A DNA stretch of 33,064 nt from Hymenobacter coccineus. GTDB lineage: Bacteria > Bacteroidota > Bacteroidia > Cytophagales > Hymenobacteraceae. Shown here one piece after another: positions 17,465 through 25,439 of this stretch. How positions within the stretch are numbered: the stretch's first letter is position 1; every line of letters starts with the position of its first letter. Made by a program: the position numbers and the translations under genes. The notes under the pieces were generated by a model. The model searched no databases and was not told where the DNA came from. It worked only from the letters and a program-made list of their open reading frames with translations. The DNA lies in the NCBI RefSeq assembly GCF_001816125.1, contig NZ_MDZA01000344.1, positions 1-33,064 of the forward strand, read 5' to 3'.

Positions 17465-17498
17465 TAATTCGGCAGCAGACCGGTTGAAGACACATTAA

Positions 17499-17551
17499 CA
17501 CATATGCATGTGCTACCTTTGCCTAATATGGATACCAAATCCCTCCTTTAG
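17499..17551 (+). promoter_or_regulatory. Orphan regulated promoter with truncated gene start
   Basis: An inverted repeat CACAT-ATGC-ATGTG (17499-17512) abuts TACCTTTG (17514-17521), a match to the TAnnTTTG box. An ATG follows at 17528 but its frame reads only MDTKSLL before TAG at 17549-17551. This looks like the promoter, operator and first codons of a lost gene, cut off near the IS5 insertion. No -33 element at normal spacing was found. Confidence 0.45.
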
Positions 17552-17614
17552 GTAAACGGAGCGCGTTTAGGGCAGGACCGTTTAGGTAGAGTCGCTGATG
17601 TTCCGTGCTAGGGC

Positions 17615-18040
17615 TTACCTGCATCGCATCCCGAGCTTCACGTCCGCGATGTCGCCGGAGCCCAGCTTAATGGGGGAGGGCGCCAGCGGACGGCAAGCAG
17701 GATGCGTCGCGGTGAGGGCGTAGTTGCCCGCCGGAATGTGGAAGAAGCGGAAAGTACCCGCCGGGGCGGCAACCGCTTGGTAGGAGGCCGTGGCGCTAAC
17801 GAGCTGCACCGTCACCGGACTGGGGTGTTGGTCACACAAATTCACCGCCTTGCCCTCAAGGATGGCAGTGACTGTGTCCATGACGGCGGTGCGGCGAAAA
17901 GAAAGAACCCGACTATCGCCTAGAGCACGCAAGTGCCCGCCGGCCTGCGCGGTGGCACTAGGCGCCTGCAGTCCATGGCAGCCGCTCAACAGCCAGAACA
18001 ACCACAGGACAAGTGTCGGCATTGATAAAGATTTATTCAA
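17615..18040 (-). CDS. Small lipoprotein with carboxypeptidase-regulatory-like domain
   Basis: A 141-residue predicted lipoprotein. The N terminus MNKSLSMPTLVLWLFWLLSG is followed by Cys, giving a lipobox LLSGC. The C-terminal half (VTAILEGKAVNLCDQHPSPV and GTFRFFHIPAGNYALTATHP) resembles a carboxypeptidase-regulatory/Ig-like sandwich, in which a default value passes from outside to inside (the F-IPAGNY pattern). The start is TTG at 18040, which gives a Lys near the N terminus; an in-frame ATG at 18022 is the alternative. It would be anchored to a membrane; the role is unknown. Confidence 0.7.
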   Translation of the reverse strand: MNKSLSMPTLVLWLFWLLSGCHGLQAPSATAQAGGHLRALGDSRVLSFRRTAVMDTVTAILEGKAVNLCDQHPSPVTVQLVSATASYQAVAAPAGTFRFFHIPAGNYALTATHPACRPLAPSPIKLGSGDIADVKLGMRCR

Positions 18041-18148
18041 AGCGCATAATTACGCTCCTTCATCTGAACCTTGGTCTTGGCACGGAGTGGATTCGGCGGG
18101 CCGGTGGTCCCGGACGCAGCTCGCCCCTGTGCCATCTGCTTTTCCTGC

Positions 18149-19939
18149 TTAGGGCACCACCAGCAGGGGGCCGCCGCGCGAGCCGCCGTCCCCCACCAAC
18201 TGCACCCGGTACCAGCCCGCCCGCCAGCCGGCTGTCGACAGGTCCACCGCCTGCGTGCCGCGTGCCAGGGAGCGCCGCAGCACGAGTTGGCCCAGCGCGT
18301 TGACCACCCGCAACTCGGCCGGAGCCGTCGGCGCTTCGGCCCAGCGCACCGAAACCGTGCCCCCCCCGGCGGCGGGGGTGGGCGCCACGGTCAACGCCTC
18401 GGCGAAGCGTTGCGCGCCCCGCGTAGCCAGGGCCCTGGCTGCCCCAATTTTGGCGACGTATGCGGTCGGCCGGGCCGTGGCCGTGCTGTCGAGCCAAAAA
18501 GGCCCAAAGTCGGCCCGCCCGCCGTACATGCCGGTCAGGTAGGCCGACCCGTCGGGGTCGAGGGCGACCCCGTAGCCGGCGTTCTGGTTACCCGAATAAG
18601 TTGGTGCGCGCACGCCCCCGCCGGCCCGCGCGGCCCACAGCAGGGCGCCCTGCGTGGAGTAGCGGGCCGCGTATATCTGGTTGTAAGCCCCCGTCGTGGT
18701 CAGCGTCAGGGCCCCAAACGAGATGGCCGTGTCAAACGGCCCAGTCACCGTTGTCGTACCGTCGGGGTGCACGGCCAACCCCAGCCCGTTGGAGACCCAC
18801 CCCGTGTTGGGCGGCGTGCTGCCGGCCATGCGGGCCCACGCCACGGTGCCCTGTGGGTCGTACTTGGCCAGGAACACGTGCGCCGAACTGGCCACCGGCA
18901 GCGAAAAGGTCGTCGCGCCCAGCGTCAGGGTGGGCAAGAAGTCCCCCAGCACGTAGGCGTTGCCCGCCGCGTCCACCCCCACGCCCCGCATCAGGGCGTA
19001 GTTCCCGGACGAGGCCGCCGCCACCGGACGGCCCCAGACCACGGCACCTTGGGCGTCGTACTTGAGCAGGAAGAGGTTGTGGTAGCTCGCCGGCGACGCG
19101 CCGGCCGAGGGAAACGTCACCGCGCCGAACGTGGCGGCGTCGTTGTAGCCCCCCACCACGAGCACGTTGCCCGCCGCGTCCACGGCCACGTCGCCGGCGT
19201 AGTCGCTGCCAGTGCCTCCACCCTGGCGCGCCCAGAGCACCTGGCCTTGGGGGGTGTACTTGGTGACCAGCGCGTCAAAAGCGTAAGCCGGCCCTTGCGC
19301 CGTGAACGCGAGCGTCCCGCGCGTCGTCGTGCCCCGAAAACGCCCCGCCGAGTACAGGTTGCCTTGCCCGTCCACGGCCAGGCGCACGTTCAGGTACGGA
19401 CTCAGCGGGAACGTCAGCAGGGGAGGGCCCTGGCCGCGCAAGAGGGGGGCCAGGTCGCTGGAGCGCTGCCCCCAGACGGGCGCGCCCTGCGGGTCGAACT
19501 TGACCAGGAATTCGTCGGCGTCGCTTTGGCTGACGAGCGTGGTGGCCGCGTTTAAGGCCACGGTGCCGCGGAACGCCCCGGCCACGTAGCAGTTGCCGGC
19601 CGCATCGGCCGCCACGTCGTACCCCACGCCCTGCCCCGTGCTGCCCAACCGCCGGGCCCACACGGGCGCGCCCTGGGCCGTGTATTTGGCCAAAAAGGCA
19701 TCGGTCGAATCGGCCGTGAGCGTCGTGCTCCCGATGGTGAGCGCCTGGCGAAAATACCCGGTCACGTACACGTTGCCCGCCGCGTCGGTGGCCACGCCAA
19801 AGCCGCTGCTTCCGGCCGGGCTGGGCGCAGGCTCCACCCAGGCCCACGGCACGCGCGCCGGATTTTGGGCCCGCAGCCAGGCGGGCAGCAGCAGGAAGAA
19901 AGCGCTGGCAAGCAGCCGGCAGGTAGGGGAAAGGCGCAT
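18149..19939 (-). CDS. SBBP-repeat protein with type IX secretion C-terminal domain
   Basis: A 596-residue exported protein. The ATG at 19939 gives a clean signal peptide MRLSPTCRLLASAFFLLLPA ending near LRAQ. Seven SBBP beta-propeller repeats follow, such as GVATDAAGNVYVTGYF, VAADAAGNCYVAGAF, DVAVDAAGNVLVVGGY and GVGVDAAGNAYVLGDF, each followed by a FLAKYDPQG-type strand. The last 75 residues form a type A sorting domain: LRVVNALGQLVLRRSL, AVDLSTAGWRAGWYRVQLV. It should be exported by Sec and then by the T9SS to the surface or medium. It may bind or display something; no enzyme motif is seen. An upstream TTG would add nine residues and is less likely. Confidence 0.88.
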   Translation of the reverse strand: MRLSPTCRLLASAFFLLLPAWLRAQNPARVPWAWVEPAPSPAGSSGFGVATDAAGNVYVTGYFRQALTIGSTTLTADSTDAFLAKYTAQGAPVWARRLGSTGQGVGYDVAADAAGNCYVAGAFRGTVALNAATTLVSQSDADEFLVKFDPQGAPVWGQRSSDLAPLLRGQGPPLLTFPLSPYLNVRLAVDGQGNLYSAGRFRGTTTRGTLAFTAQGPAYAFDALVTKYTPQGQVLWARQGGGTGSDYAGDVAVDAAGNVLVVGGYNDAATFGAVTFPSAGASPASYHNLFLLKYDAQGAVVWGRPVAAASSGNYALMRGVGVDAAGNAYVLGDFLPTLTLGATTFSLPVASSAHVFLAKYDPQGTVAWARMAGSTPPNTGWVSNGLGLAVHPDGTTTVTGPFDTAISFGALTLTTTGAYNQIYAARYSTQGALLWAARAGGGVRAPTYSGNQNAGYGVALDPDGSAYLTGMYGGRADFGPFWLDSTATARPTAYVAKIGAARALATRGAQRFAEALTVAPTPAAGGGTVSVRWAEAPTAPAELRVVNALGQLVLRRSLARGTQAVDLSTAGWRAGWYRVQLVGDGGSRGGPLLVVP

Positions 19940-20257
19940 GGCGAACAATGAAAAGAGGGCGCGCAAGGGAACCGGTGTGGAAAACGAATATACCGCGTCA
20001 CCTCCTATTAATCAGACTTGTGCATCGGCTAGCTACTCCCTCCTTCAACTGAACAGCGCGCGTTTACCTTGCCACCGTTTCCTTGAACGCAGCTCCATAA
20101 CTTGCGGCCCCGCGGGTGCAACCTTCGTTTCCCAAACCGCTGGTAGCGCGTTTTCCTTGCCCCTTTTTGAACCCGCCCCACCGGTGCCGGCCCGTGCCGC
20201 GACCACCCCGGGCCGACACCCAGCACCGCCTACTCCGAACGGCCCGCCGCTCGCCCC

Positions 20258-20536
20258 ATGACCCTACGCTGGAGTTGCCTGTTGTTTTTCAACCTGCTGT
20301 GCTTCCTGCTCTTCGCCTGGGACAAACGCAACGCCCGACGCGGTCAGCGGCGCTTGGCCGAAAAAACGCTGCACCTGGCGACGCTGCCCGGCGCGGCGCC
20401 CGGCGCGTGGGCGGCGATGGGACTGCTGCGCCACAAAACCCGCAAAGCCGCTTTCTGGGGCGTTACCCTGGGGCTGACGCTGCTGCAAGGGGCGGTGCTC
20501 TATTTCGCGTGGCCCTACTTGCCGGCGCCGTTGTAA
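20258..20536 (+). CDS. DUF1294 small membrane protein
   Basis: A 92-residue protein with two or three membrane helices. The DUF1294 pattern is clear: FLLFAWDKRNARRGQRRLAE, then KTLHLATLPGAAPGAWAAMG, then LLRHKTRKAAFWGV. The function of the family is unknown; some relatives are fused to a cold-shock domain, but none is present here. It lies on the plus strand after a 300-bp gap with no other gene. Confidence 0.85.
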   Translation: MTLRWSCLLFFNLLCFLLFAWDKRNARRGQRRLAEKTLHLATLPGAAPGAWAAMGLLRHKTRKAAFWGVTLGLTLLQGAVLYFAWPYLPAPL

Positions 20537-20684
20537 CCGGGTCAAACGCCCGCCTGCGGGGCGCGGGGCCCTGCACGAAGCAAGCACTGGCAGGTCCGGA
20601 GCCGAAGCGCAGCGGCGGTCATGCGCTAGGGTTCACGCTCCCACCCTTATTGTAAACCCTCAAACGTCCTTACCCCTTCAGTCC

Positions 20685-20903
20685 ATGTGCCGTTCCTTGC
20701 TGCTACGTTATCGCTCGGTACGTCTGCTGGCCGTAGTCCTCCTGGGCCTACCTCCAAAGGCGTACGCCGCAGGACCGGGGCCATTTGACGGGAATTTGCT
20801 CGGCTTGCTGGCGCTAATGGTCGCCGTGGCCGGCTTTTTTGCCTTGCCTACCGGCATTGTTTACCTGCTGTATCGCATCCGAGATAAGTACACAAAGCGT
20901 TAA
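20685..20903 (+). CDS. Small membrane protein of unknown function
   Basis: A 72-residue protein with a cleavable-looking signal segment (LLAVVLLGLPPKAYAAG) and one strong membrane helix (LLGLLALMVAVAGFFALPTG) followed by a basic tail (RIRDKYTKR). I do not recognise a family. The start is ATG at 20685. The size and hydrophobic layout resemble small envelope proteins found in this phylum. Confidence 0.6.
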   Translation: MCRSLLLRYRSVRLLAVVLLGLPPKAYAAGPGPFDGNLLGLLALMVAVAGFFALPTGIVYLLYRIRDKYTKR

Positions 20904-20928
20904 GTTATAACGCTCGTTTCTTTAAACG

Positions 20929-21056
20929 TGATGAGGCCTAACTAGCCACAAACATTAAAAGCCCCGTTGTATTAGTGTCTGGTCTGCCAGGATAGGTACT
21001 TGATGAGGCCTAAAGCGGAGCAAACATTAAAAAGCAACCGTTGATAATGTCTGCCC
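20929..21056. repeat. Imperfect 72-bp-period direct repeat upstream of fic
   Basis: Two copies start at 20929 and 21001. Both read TGATGAGGCCTAA, then CAAACATTAAAA at the same offset of 20, then CGTTG-T-AT-GTCTG with a 2-nt shift. About 50 bp per copy are shared. The repeat lies in the 200 bp before the Fic gene and no gene covers it. Confidence 0.7.
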
Positions 21057-21058
21057 CG

Positions 21059-21072
21059 AAACCTGTAGGTTT
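21059..21072. promoter_or_regulatory. Palindrome in the fic leader, possible operator
   Basis: AAACCT-GT-AGGTTT is a perfect 14-bp inverted repeat, 37 bp before the Fic start codon and just after the second copy of the direct repeat. It could be an operator or a small RNA hairpin. Confidence 0.4.
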
Positions 21073-21109
21073 GTGCCTGCAAATCCACTTGACTCTCCAA
21101 TACGCGTAG

Positions 21110-22231
21110 ATGAGCTATCCCATTAACCCGGACCGCAACCAGCCGTGGAATGCGCTGCCGGAATTGCCCCTGGCGGCGGAGCTCGTCGAAACGGTTGAAA
21201 TTCTGAGCCAATTGGTCAAGGCCCGCGCCGCGCTGGGCCGGCTGCAGGGCCGGAGCGCGGTCATTCCCAACCAAGGCTTGCTCGTGAATAGCATCAGCCT
21301 GCAGGAAGCCAAAGCCTCCAGCGCCATCGAAAACATCTTCACCACCGACGACGAACTCTACAAAGCCTACAGCGAGCAGGCCACGGCGACGATTGCGGGC
21401 GCTCCCAAGGAAGTGTTGCGCTACCGCGAGGCGTTGTGGCACGGGCACGCGTACCTGCAGGAGCGCCCGGCCTTTGACCTGGAGTACTTCCCGCAGATGT
21501 ACCGGCAAATCACGCAGGCCACGGACGGCATCCGACCGCCGTTGGCGCAGGTCTACCTCAAACAAGGCGGTTCCGGGCCCAATGCCGGCAAGGCCGCTTA
21601 CACGCCGCCCCGGGGGGCGGGCATCCTGGAAGCGAAGCTGGCCAATCTGCTCGACTTCCTGAACGACGACGCGCGCTACCCCCTGGACCCGGTGCTGAAG
21701 ATGGCCATTGGCCATTTTCAATTCGAAGCCATTCACCCGTTTCGCGACGGCAACGGCCGCACGGGCCGGGTGTTCAACATCCACTACCTGACCCAGAAAG
21801 GCTTGCTGGATTATCCGATTCTGTTCCTGAGCCGCTACATCATGGACCACAAGGCGGACTACTACGCCTTGTTGAGCGGCGTATCGCAGCGGGGGGACTG
21901 GAAATCCTGGATTTTGTACATGCTGCGGGCGGTGGAAACGACGGCCAACCTGACGTATGACAAAATCAACGACCTGGTGGCCGCCAAAGACGCCATTCTG
22001 CAGGCGATCGTCGCGGACACGGCGATCGAGCGCCCCGAGCAGCTGGTCAACAGCCTCTTTACCCAACCGTTCACCAAAGTAAAGCACCTGACGGATGCCC
22101 GGATGTACGTGGAGAACACGGCCCGTAAGTACCTCAATCAGTTGGTGGACATGGGGGTGCTAGGCAAGAAGGTTATTGCCGGCCATCACTACTACCTGAA
22201 TCTGGAGCTGCACCGCATATTGAGTGAGTAA
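21110..22231 (+). CDS. Fic-family AMP-transferase (class II, auto-inhibited)
   Basis: A 373-residue Fic protein. The inhibitory helix motif (S/T)xxxE(G/N) is present as SSAIEN at residues 70-75, near the N terminus, so it is a class II enzyme held in check by Glu74. The active-site motif HPFRDGNGRTGR begins at His209 and is complete. The N terminus (MSYPINPDRNQPWNALPELP) and the C-terminal winged-helix-like region (ARKYLNQLVDMGVLGKK, GHHYYLNLELHRIL) match the widespread SoFic-like proteins. It transfers AMP to target proteins in the cytoplasm; targets are unknown. It precedes a block of immunity-like genes, but no toxin partner was recognised. Confidence 0.94.
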   Translation: MSYPINPDRNQPWNALPELPLAAELVETVEILSQLVKARAALGRLQGRSAVIPNQGLLVNSISLQEAKASSAIENIFTTDDELYKAYSEQATATIAGAPKEVLRYREALWHGHAYLQERPAFDLEYFPQMYRQITQATDGIRPPLAQVYLKQGGSGPNAGKAAYTPPRGAGILEAKLANLLDFLNDDARYPLDPVLKMAIGHFQFEAIHPFRDGNGRTGRVFNIHYLTQKGLLDYPILFLSRYIMDHKADYYALLSGVSQRGDWKSWILYMLRAVETTANLTYDKINDLVAAKDAILQAIVADTAIERPEQLVNSLFTQPFTKVKHLTDARMYVENTARKYLNQLVDMGVLGKKVIAGHHYYLNLELHRILSE

Positions 22232-22264
22232 CCAGGAAAACGAAAATCCCCTCCGTATGCTTTC

Positions 22265-22283
22265 TGGACCGTTTGACTGAACC
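22265..22283. repeat. 19-bp direct repeat, copy 1
   Basis: TGGACCGTTTGACTGAACC occurs here and, identically, at 22795-22813. The two copies bracket the Imm7-like gene and are exactly 530 bp apart. Confidence 0.85.
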
Positions 22284-22307
22284 CAATTGAGCGGTTAGAA
22301 TAGCCCG

Positions 22308-22700
22308 TTATTCCTCAATGACGGGATTGCAGGGGGACAAAAACGGGTCGGGTAAACACTCCACGACGCCGCGCCGCACAGCGTATACCACAAACGCGTT
22401 GTTGTTGCCCTGTGAGTCTTCGTCGTCCCGCAGGTACACCACCCCGTAAGCTCCGGGGAATCGGCGTGCCACCTTGTGCAGCAGCTGCTCGGTTTCGGTC
22501 CAGTCCTCGCCCTGGTGGTTGGCATTGCCGGCCACGTGCAGGTAGTAGGACCCATTGCGCGCTTGGATAAGGGGAAACGTATCGTGGCCTCGCACCGTGT
22601 CGACGAACGGCAACACGCCTTGTACGGCCCCCGTGACGTGGTCTTCGCCTTCGCCATCGGTCGAGAGGGCCAAGCGAACCCATCCGTTGAATTCAATCAT
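22308..22700 (-). CDS. Imm7-like immunity protein
   Basis: A 130-residue acidic, cytoplasmic-looking protein. The N terminus MIEFNGWVRLALSTDGEGED and the C-terminal GVVYLRDDEDSQGNNNAFVV plus LPDPFLSPCNPVIEE resemble the Imm7 family, whose members protect against polymorphic toxins. No toxin gene lies next to it, so it would be an orphan immunity gene. It is transcribed against its neighbours and is bracketed by identical 19-bp direct repeats. Family assignment is from memory of the pattern and should be confirmed. Confidence 0.72.
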   Translation of the reverse strand: MIEFNGWVRLALSTDGEGEDHVTGAVQGVLPFVDTVRGHDTFPLIQARNGSYYLHVAGNANHQGEDWTETEQLLHKVARRFPGAYGVVYLRDDEDSQGNNNAFVVYAVRRGVVECLPDPFLSPCNPVIEE

Positions 22701-22794
22701 TTGCGCAGAAGCGACGGGTGAAAAACCAAAGTACGGCGCGGCAGTACTTGCGCCTCTTTCATTTAATGGCTCCTTTGGGAGAAGGACCGAGTTT

Positions 22795-22813
22795 TGGACC
22801 GTTTGACTGAACC
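22795..22813. repeat. 19-bp direct repeat, copy 2
   Basis: Identical to 22265-22283. It lies in the divergent region between the Imm7-like and Imm26-like genes. A related sequence, GGACCGTTTTCCTAAACA, occurs at 24502-24519 before the next small plus-strand gene. Confidence 0.85.
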
Positions 22814-22833
22814 TGCTTCGTTACGCTTTAGCC

Positions 22834-23319
22834 ATGCCGAAAAGAAAAATTAAGTGGGGGACCGGGGACGTGTTTGCGGTCCCACTTGCCAACGGCAATT
22901 TCGCTATGGGCCAAGTGCTCGACCTGATGATGGTCAATCAAGTGCGCATTGCCCTGTACAGTGAAGTATTTCCGACACTAGAGGCAATTGATTTGGCGGC
23001 GGTGTGCACATCTGCCCACTTAATTTCGCTCATCACCAGTTCGCGCGAACAACTCGATTACGGCGTGTGGAAGACTGTTGGCAACAAGCCCGTTTCCGTT
23101 CCCATAGAGCGCTACCCCAACGAGCAATTCCGCCACAACGGGTGGGTCGGGGCAAAGCATTATGACGCGGGCCTAGTAGAGGATTTTCTGGATGCTTATT
23201 ATGCACTGCGGCCGTGGGATACGTGGTTTAATCCCAACTATTTAGACGCGTTTCTTGTCGATGTGAGTAAGAGGCCAGAAGGGGTGATTCTGACTAAAGG
23301 TCTGGAAAGCAACAGCTAA
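22834..23319 (+). CDS. Imm26-like immunity protein
   Basis: A 161-residue protein with the Imm26 pattern: basic start MPKRKIKWGTGDVFAVPLAN, GNFAMGQVLDLM, a beta-rich middle, and EDFLDAYYALRPWDTWFNPN with PEGVILTK near the end. Imm26 proteins are predicted immunity factors for polymorphic toxins. No cognate toxin is encoded nearby. It starts 20 bp after a 19-bp repeat that is also found on the far side of the Imm7-like gene, supporting insertion of these genes as cassettes. Confidence 0.78.
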   Translation: MPKRKIKWGTGDVFAVPLANGNFAMGQVLDLMMVNQVRIALYSEVFPTLEAIDLAAVCTSAHLISLITSSREQLDYGVWKTVGNKPVSVPIERYPNEQFRHNGWVGAKHYDAGLVEDFLDAYYALRPWDTWFNPNYLDAFLVDVSKRPEGVILTKGLESNS

Positions 23320-23426
23320 TATTCCCCGTTTACTAATTGGCTCCTATTTTTGAACGGGCCGTGTTCACCGACCTACCCTTTTCGTGAACAGCCCGGGGGC
23401 TTTCCGCGAGGGGGTATTCCCGGTTG

Positions 23427-23445
23427 CCCGGCTCCGCACGCCGGG
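23427..23445 (-). terminator. Hairpin after the DUF389 gene
   Basis: CCCGGC-TCCGCAC-GCCGGG forms a perfect 6-bp GC stem directly after the stop of the DUF389 gene on the minus strand. It has no T-tract, so it is only a possible terminator. Confidence 0.4.
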
Positions 23446-23449
23446 TCGG

Positions 23450-24379
23450 CTACACCAACGGCTTTCGCCGGTGAACAAAGCGTTGCTTGAGCCACAAGAA
23501 CGGCATGCCCAAGGCCAGAATGAAGCCCCAATCCGCGCCAAACCGTTCCAGGCCCTCTCCGGCCAGGTCCCAGCGGCCCACCGCCAGCCCGGCGCCCATC
23601 AGGGCGGCGGCCGGAATGAACGCCATGGCAATGAGCGGCCCCGCCTGGAAGCTGCGCCGGAAAGCCGCCAAGGTGACCACCCCGGCCAGGGCCCCGGCCG
23701 CGGCCAACAGCAATTCCATCAGCTTCGGGTGCGCCAGGTGCGCCACTTCCCCGTTCGCGGCCAAGGCGCCCGCACTCGTTTCGCCCGCCGCCACCAGCGC
23801 CCCCGTGGTCACGGCCGCCAGCGCCACGAGCACGGCGTAGCCCGCCACGGCCGATTTGACGCCCTCCCACACCAGCCTGCGGTGCCCGAGCACCAAGCCC
23901 AGCGGCACTTTGGTCATGGGGTCGAAGCCCGGGGCAATGACGGCCGACGCCACAAAGGCCACGGCCTGCGGCACGGGTTCCGACACCAGGCCGATGGCGG
24001 CCACGATGCCGCCGAGCCCCATCAACAGCAAGTAATTGGCCGTGATGCGCCCCTGGTGACGCAGCCCGCTTTCCATTTCTTCCCAAATGGCCTCGTCCCG
24101 GTCGTCGTCCACCACGTCGTGCGCGGCGGGGGCGATGAAGCTGTTCGCTTCGCTGGTGACCACGCTCAGCAGCCGGGGGTCGCCGACGGCAGCCAGGGCC
24201 CGCCGCAGCACCTCGTCGGCCCCCTTGTTGAGCACGTGCACGGTCAACACGTCGCCCGCCGGCTTCAGCGAGGCCCCGCGCGACACGCTCAGGCCGATGA
24301 CGTCTTCTACGTTCTTTAATTGTTCGCTCAGCGTGTCCGTGGCCGCCGGCGGCACGGTCAATTCCAGGGTTCTATGCAT
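23450..24379 (-). CDS. DUF389 membrane protein
   Basis: A 309-residue protein starting at ATG 24379 (MHRTLELTVPPAATDTLSEQ). The N-terminal 100 residues form a soluble domain with two ferredoxin-like halves. A DUF389 membrane domain follows with about six helices: NYLLLMGLGGIVAAIGLVSE, AVAFVASAVIAPGFDPMTKV, YAVLVALAAVTTGALVAAG, LLLAAAGALAGVVTLAAF, IAMAFIPAAALMGAGLAVG and DWGFILALGMPFLWL. The IAPGFDPMTK stretch is the family hallmark. The function is unknown; it lies in the inner membrane. It stands on the opposite strand between two immunity-like genes and seems unrelated to them. Confidence 0.88.
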   Translation of the reverse strand: MHRTLELTVPPAATDTLSEQLKNVEDVIGLSVSRGASLKPAGDVLTVHVLNKGADEVLRRALAAVGDPRLLSVVTSEANSFIAPAAHDVVDDDRDEAIWEEMESGLRHQGRITANYLLLMGLGGIVAAIGLVSEPVPQAVAFVASAVIAPGFDPMTKVPLGLVLGHRRLVWEGVKSAVAGYAVLVALAAVTTGALVAAGETSAGALAANGEVAHLAHPKLMELLLAAAGALAGVVTLAAFRRSFQAGPLIAMAFIPAAALMGAGLAVGRWDLAGEGLERFGADWGFILALGMPFLWLKQRFVHRRKPLV

Positions 24380-24562
24380 CAGGGCGGGCAGAAGGGAAGC
24401 GGGGCGCCGCACTCCGCGCCGCCACCCCGGTTTACGGAAGCGGTGGGGCCACGTTGGCTCCCCAACCCCCAAGCCCGGCAAAACACTCCTTTTGGTATAT
24501 CGGACCGTTTTCCTAAACACAAGGAGAAGCGTTATTACTTGCCTTCCCAAGTGCCCCTGTCC

Positions 24563-25030
24563 ATGCACCCCGATACCACTGCCGCCAATCTTTTGCTTCA
24601 ACGGGCGCTCGCTCGCTCGGCCGTCGAAAGCTTTGGCCTTTCCCACCAGATTCACTTTCTGGAGTTTCGCGACGACGGGCCCGAGGACCATGTGCTGTCC
24701 ATTGACACGGACATGACCTCAAATGTCGGCTTCGACGAGGCCCTTGGGCTCACGGCTGACGAACGACTGCTCCTGGTCTTCAACCGGGTTAACCTGCGAA
24801 ACGTGACCCGGGTGGCTTGCGACGACGAAGCCAATCTGTTTCTTGACTTCGATAACGGGGTGCAACTCCGATTTGCCGGCACCTCGTTGGATGGATACGA
24901 ACCCTGGCAGCTGGGCAGCCGGACGCCCTTGGATGAGCCCAGCGGGTACTTGCTCATTGCCCAGAGCGGCGGGGGGTACGCCATTTGGGACGGGTCAGCA
25001 CCGCCCCCAAACCACGCCGAAAACGTCTAA
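24563..25030 (+). CDS. Small acidic protein, possible immunity protein
   Basis: A 155-residue acidic protein that I do not recognise with certainty. The C-terminal half has a beta-strand pattern (LFLDFDNGVQLRFAG, then DGYEPWQLGS) seen in several small predicted immunity families such as DUF6188-like proteins. The ATG at 24563 is used; an in-frame GTG twelve bases upstream is possible. Its size, acidity and position after two immunity-like genes suggest a third orphan immunity gene. The sequence about 45-60 bp before its start resembles the 19-bp repeat flanking the Imm7-like gene. Confidence 0.55.
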   Translation: MHPDTTAANLLLQRALARSAVESFGLSHQIHFLEFRDDGPEDHVLSIDTDMTSNVGFDEALGLTADERLLLVFNRVNLRNVTRVACDDEANLFLDFDNGVQLRFAGTSLDGYEPWQLGSRTPLDEPSGYLLIAQSGGGYAIWDGSAPPPNHAENV

Positions 25031-25130
25031 TCTATTCCGCTCCTTTGCCTCAACGGAGCCTGTTCACAGTGCCACTGTTTGAGGTGGTCGGGTAAATCTG
25101 GACAGAATAGGGTCTTAACTTTCGCACGTC

Positions 25131-25439
25131 ATGAAAGACAGTCCCCCACCTGCCAAACGTCGGCGCTACGATGCCGCCTTCCGGGCCGAGGCCCTGCGCC
25201 TAGCCGCTGAAAGCCGCTCGACCCAAGCCGCGGCCCGCGCCCTCAATATCGACCCCAAACGCATTTACAAGTGGCAAAAGGAAGCGCTTACCCCGGTGGC
25301 GGCGGCGCAGGGAGCGGAGTTGGACCCGGCCACGGCGGCGGAGTTGCGCCAACTGCGCGCCGCCAATCGGCGGCAGGCCCAGGAGTTGGAAATTTTAAAA
25401 AAAGCCATCGCTATCTTCTCGCAGACACCGGACCAATGA
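25131..25439 (+). CDS. IS3-family transposase OrfA
   Basis: A 102-residue OrfA. It has a helix-turn-helix (RYDAAFRAEALRLAAESRST, QAAARALNIDPKRIYKWQKE) and a leucine-zipper-like tail (AELRQLRAANRRQAQELEIL). The stop overlaps the orfB start codon (ATGA at 25436). A run of seven A lies before the end and would allow a -1 shift to make OrfAB. Confidence 0.92.
   Translation: MKDSPPPAKRRRYDAAFRAEALRLAAESRSTQAAARALNIDPKRIYKWQKEALTPVAAAQGAELDPATAAELRQLRAANRRQAQELEILKKAIAIFSQTPDQ
25397..25404 (+). promoter_or_regulatory. Programmed -1 frameshift site of the IS3 element
   Basis: AAAAAAAG lies with the OrfA frame read as A-AAA-AAA-G, a standard slippery heptamer. OrfB is in the -1 frame, so slippage here yields the OrfAB fusion transposase used by IS3 elements. 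Confidence 0.7.

Noticed and set aside
18071..19555. A 494-codon plus-strand frame opposite the SBBP protein
   Set aside because: The minus strand has seven propeller repeats, a signal peptide and a sorting domain; the plus frame is only its antisense shadow.
21110..22231. Fic gene as toxin of a toxin-antitoxin pair with the Imm7-like gene
   Set aside because: The Fic protein carries its own inhibitory motif (class II), and the Imm7-like gene is on the opposite strand and bracketed by its own repeats.
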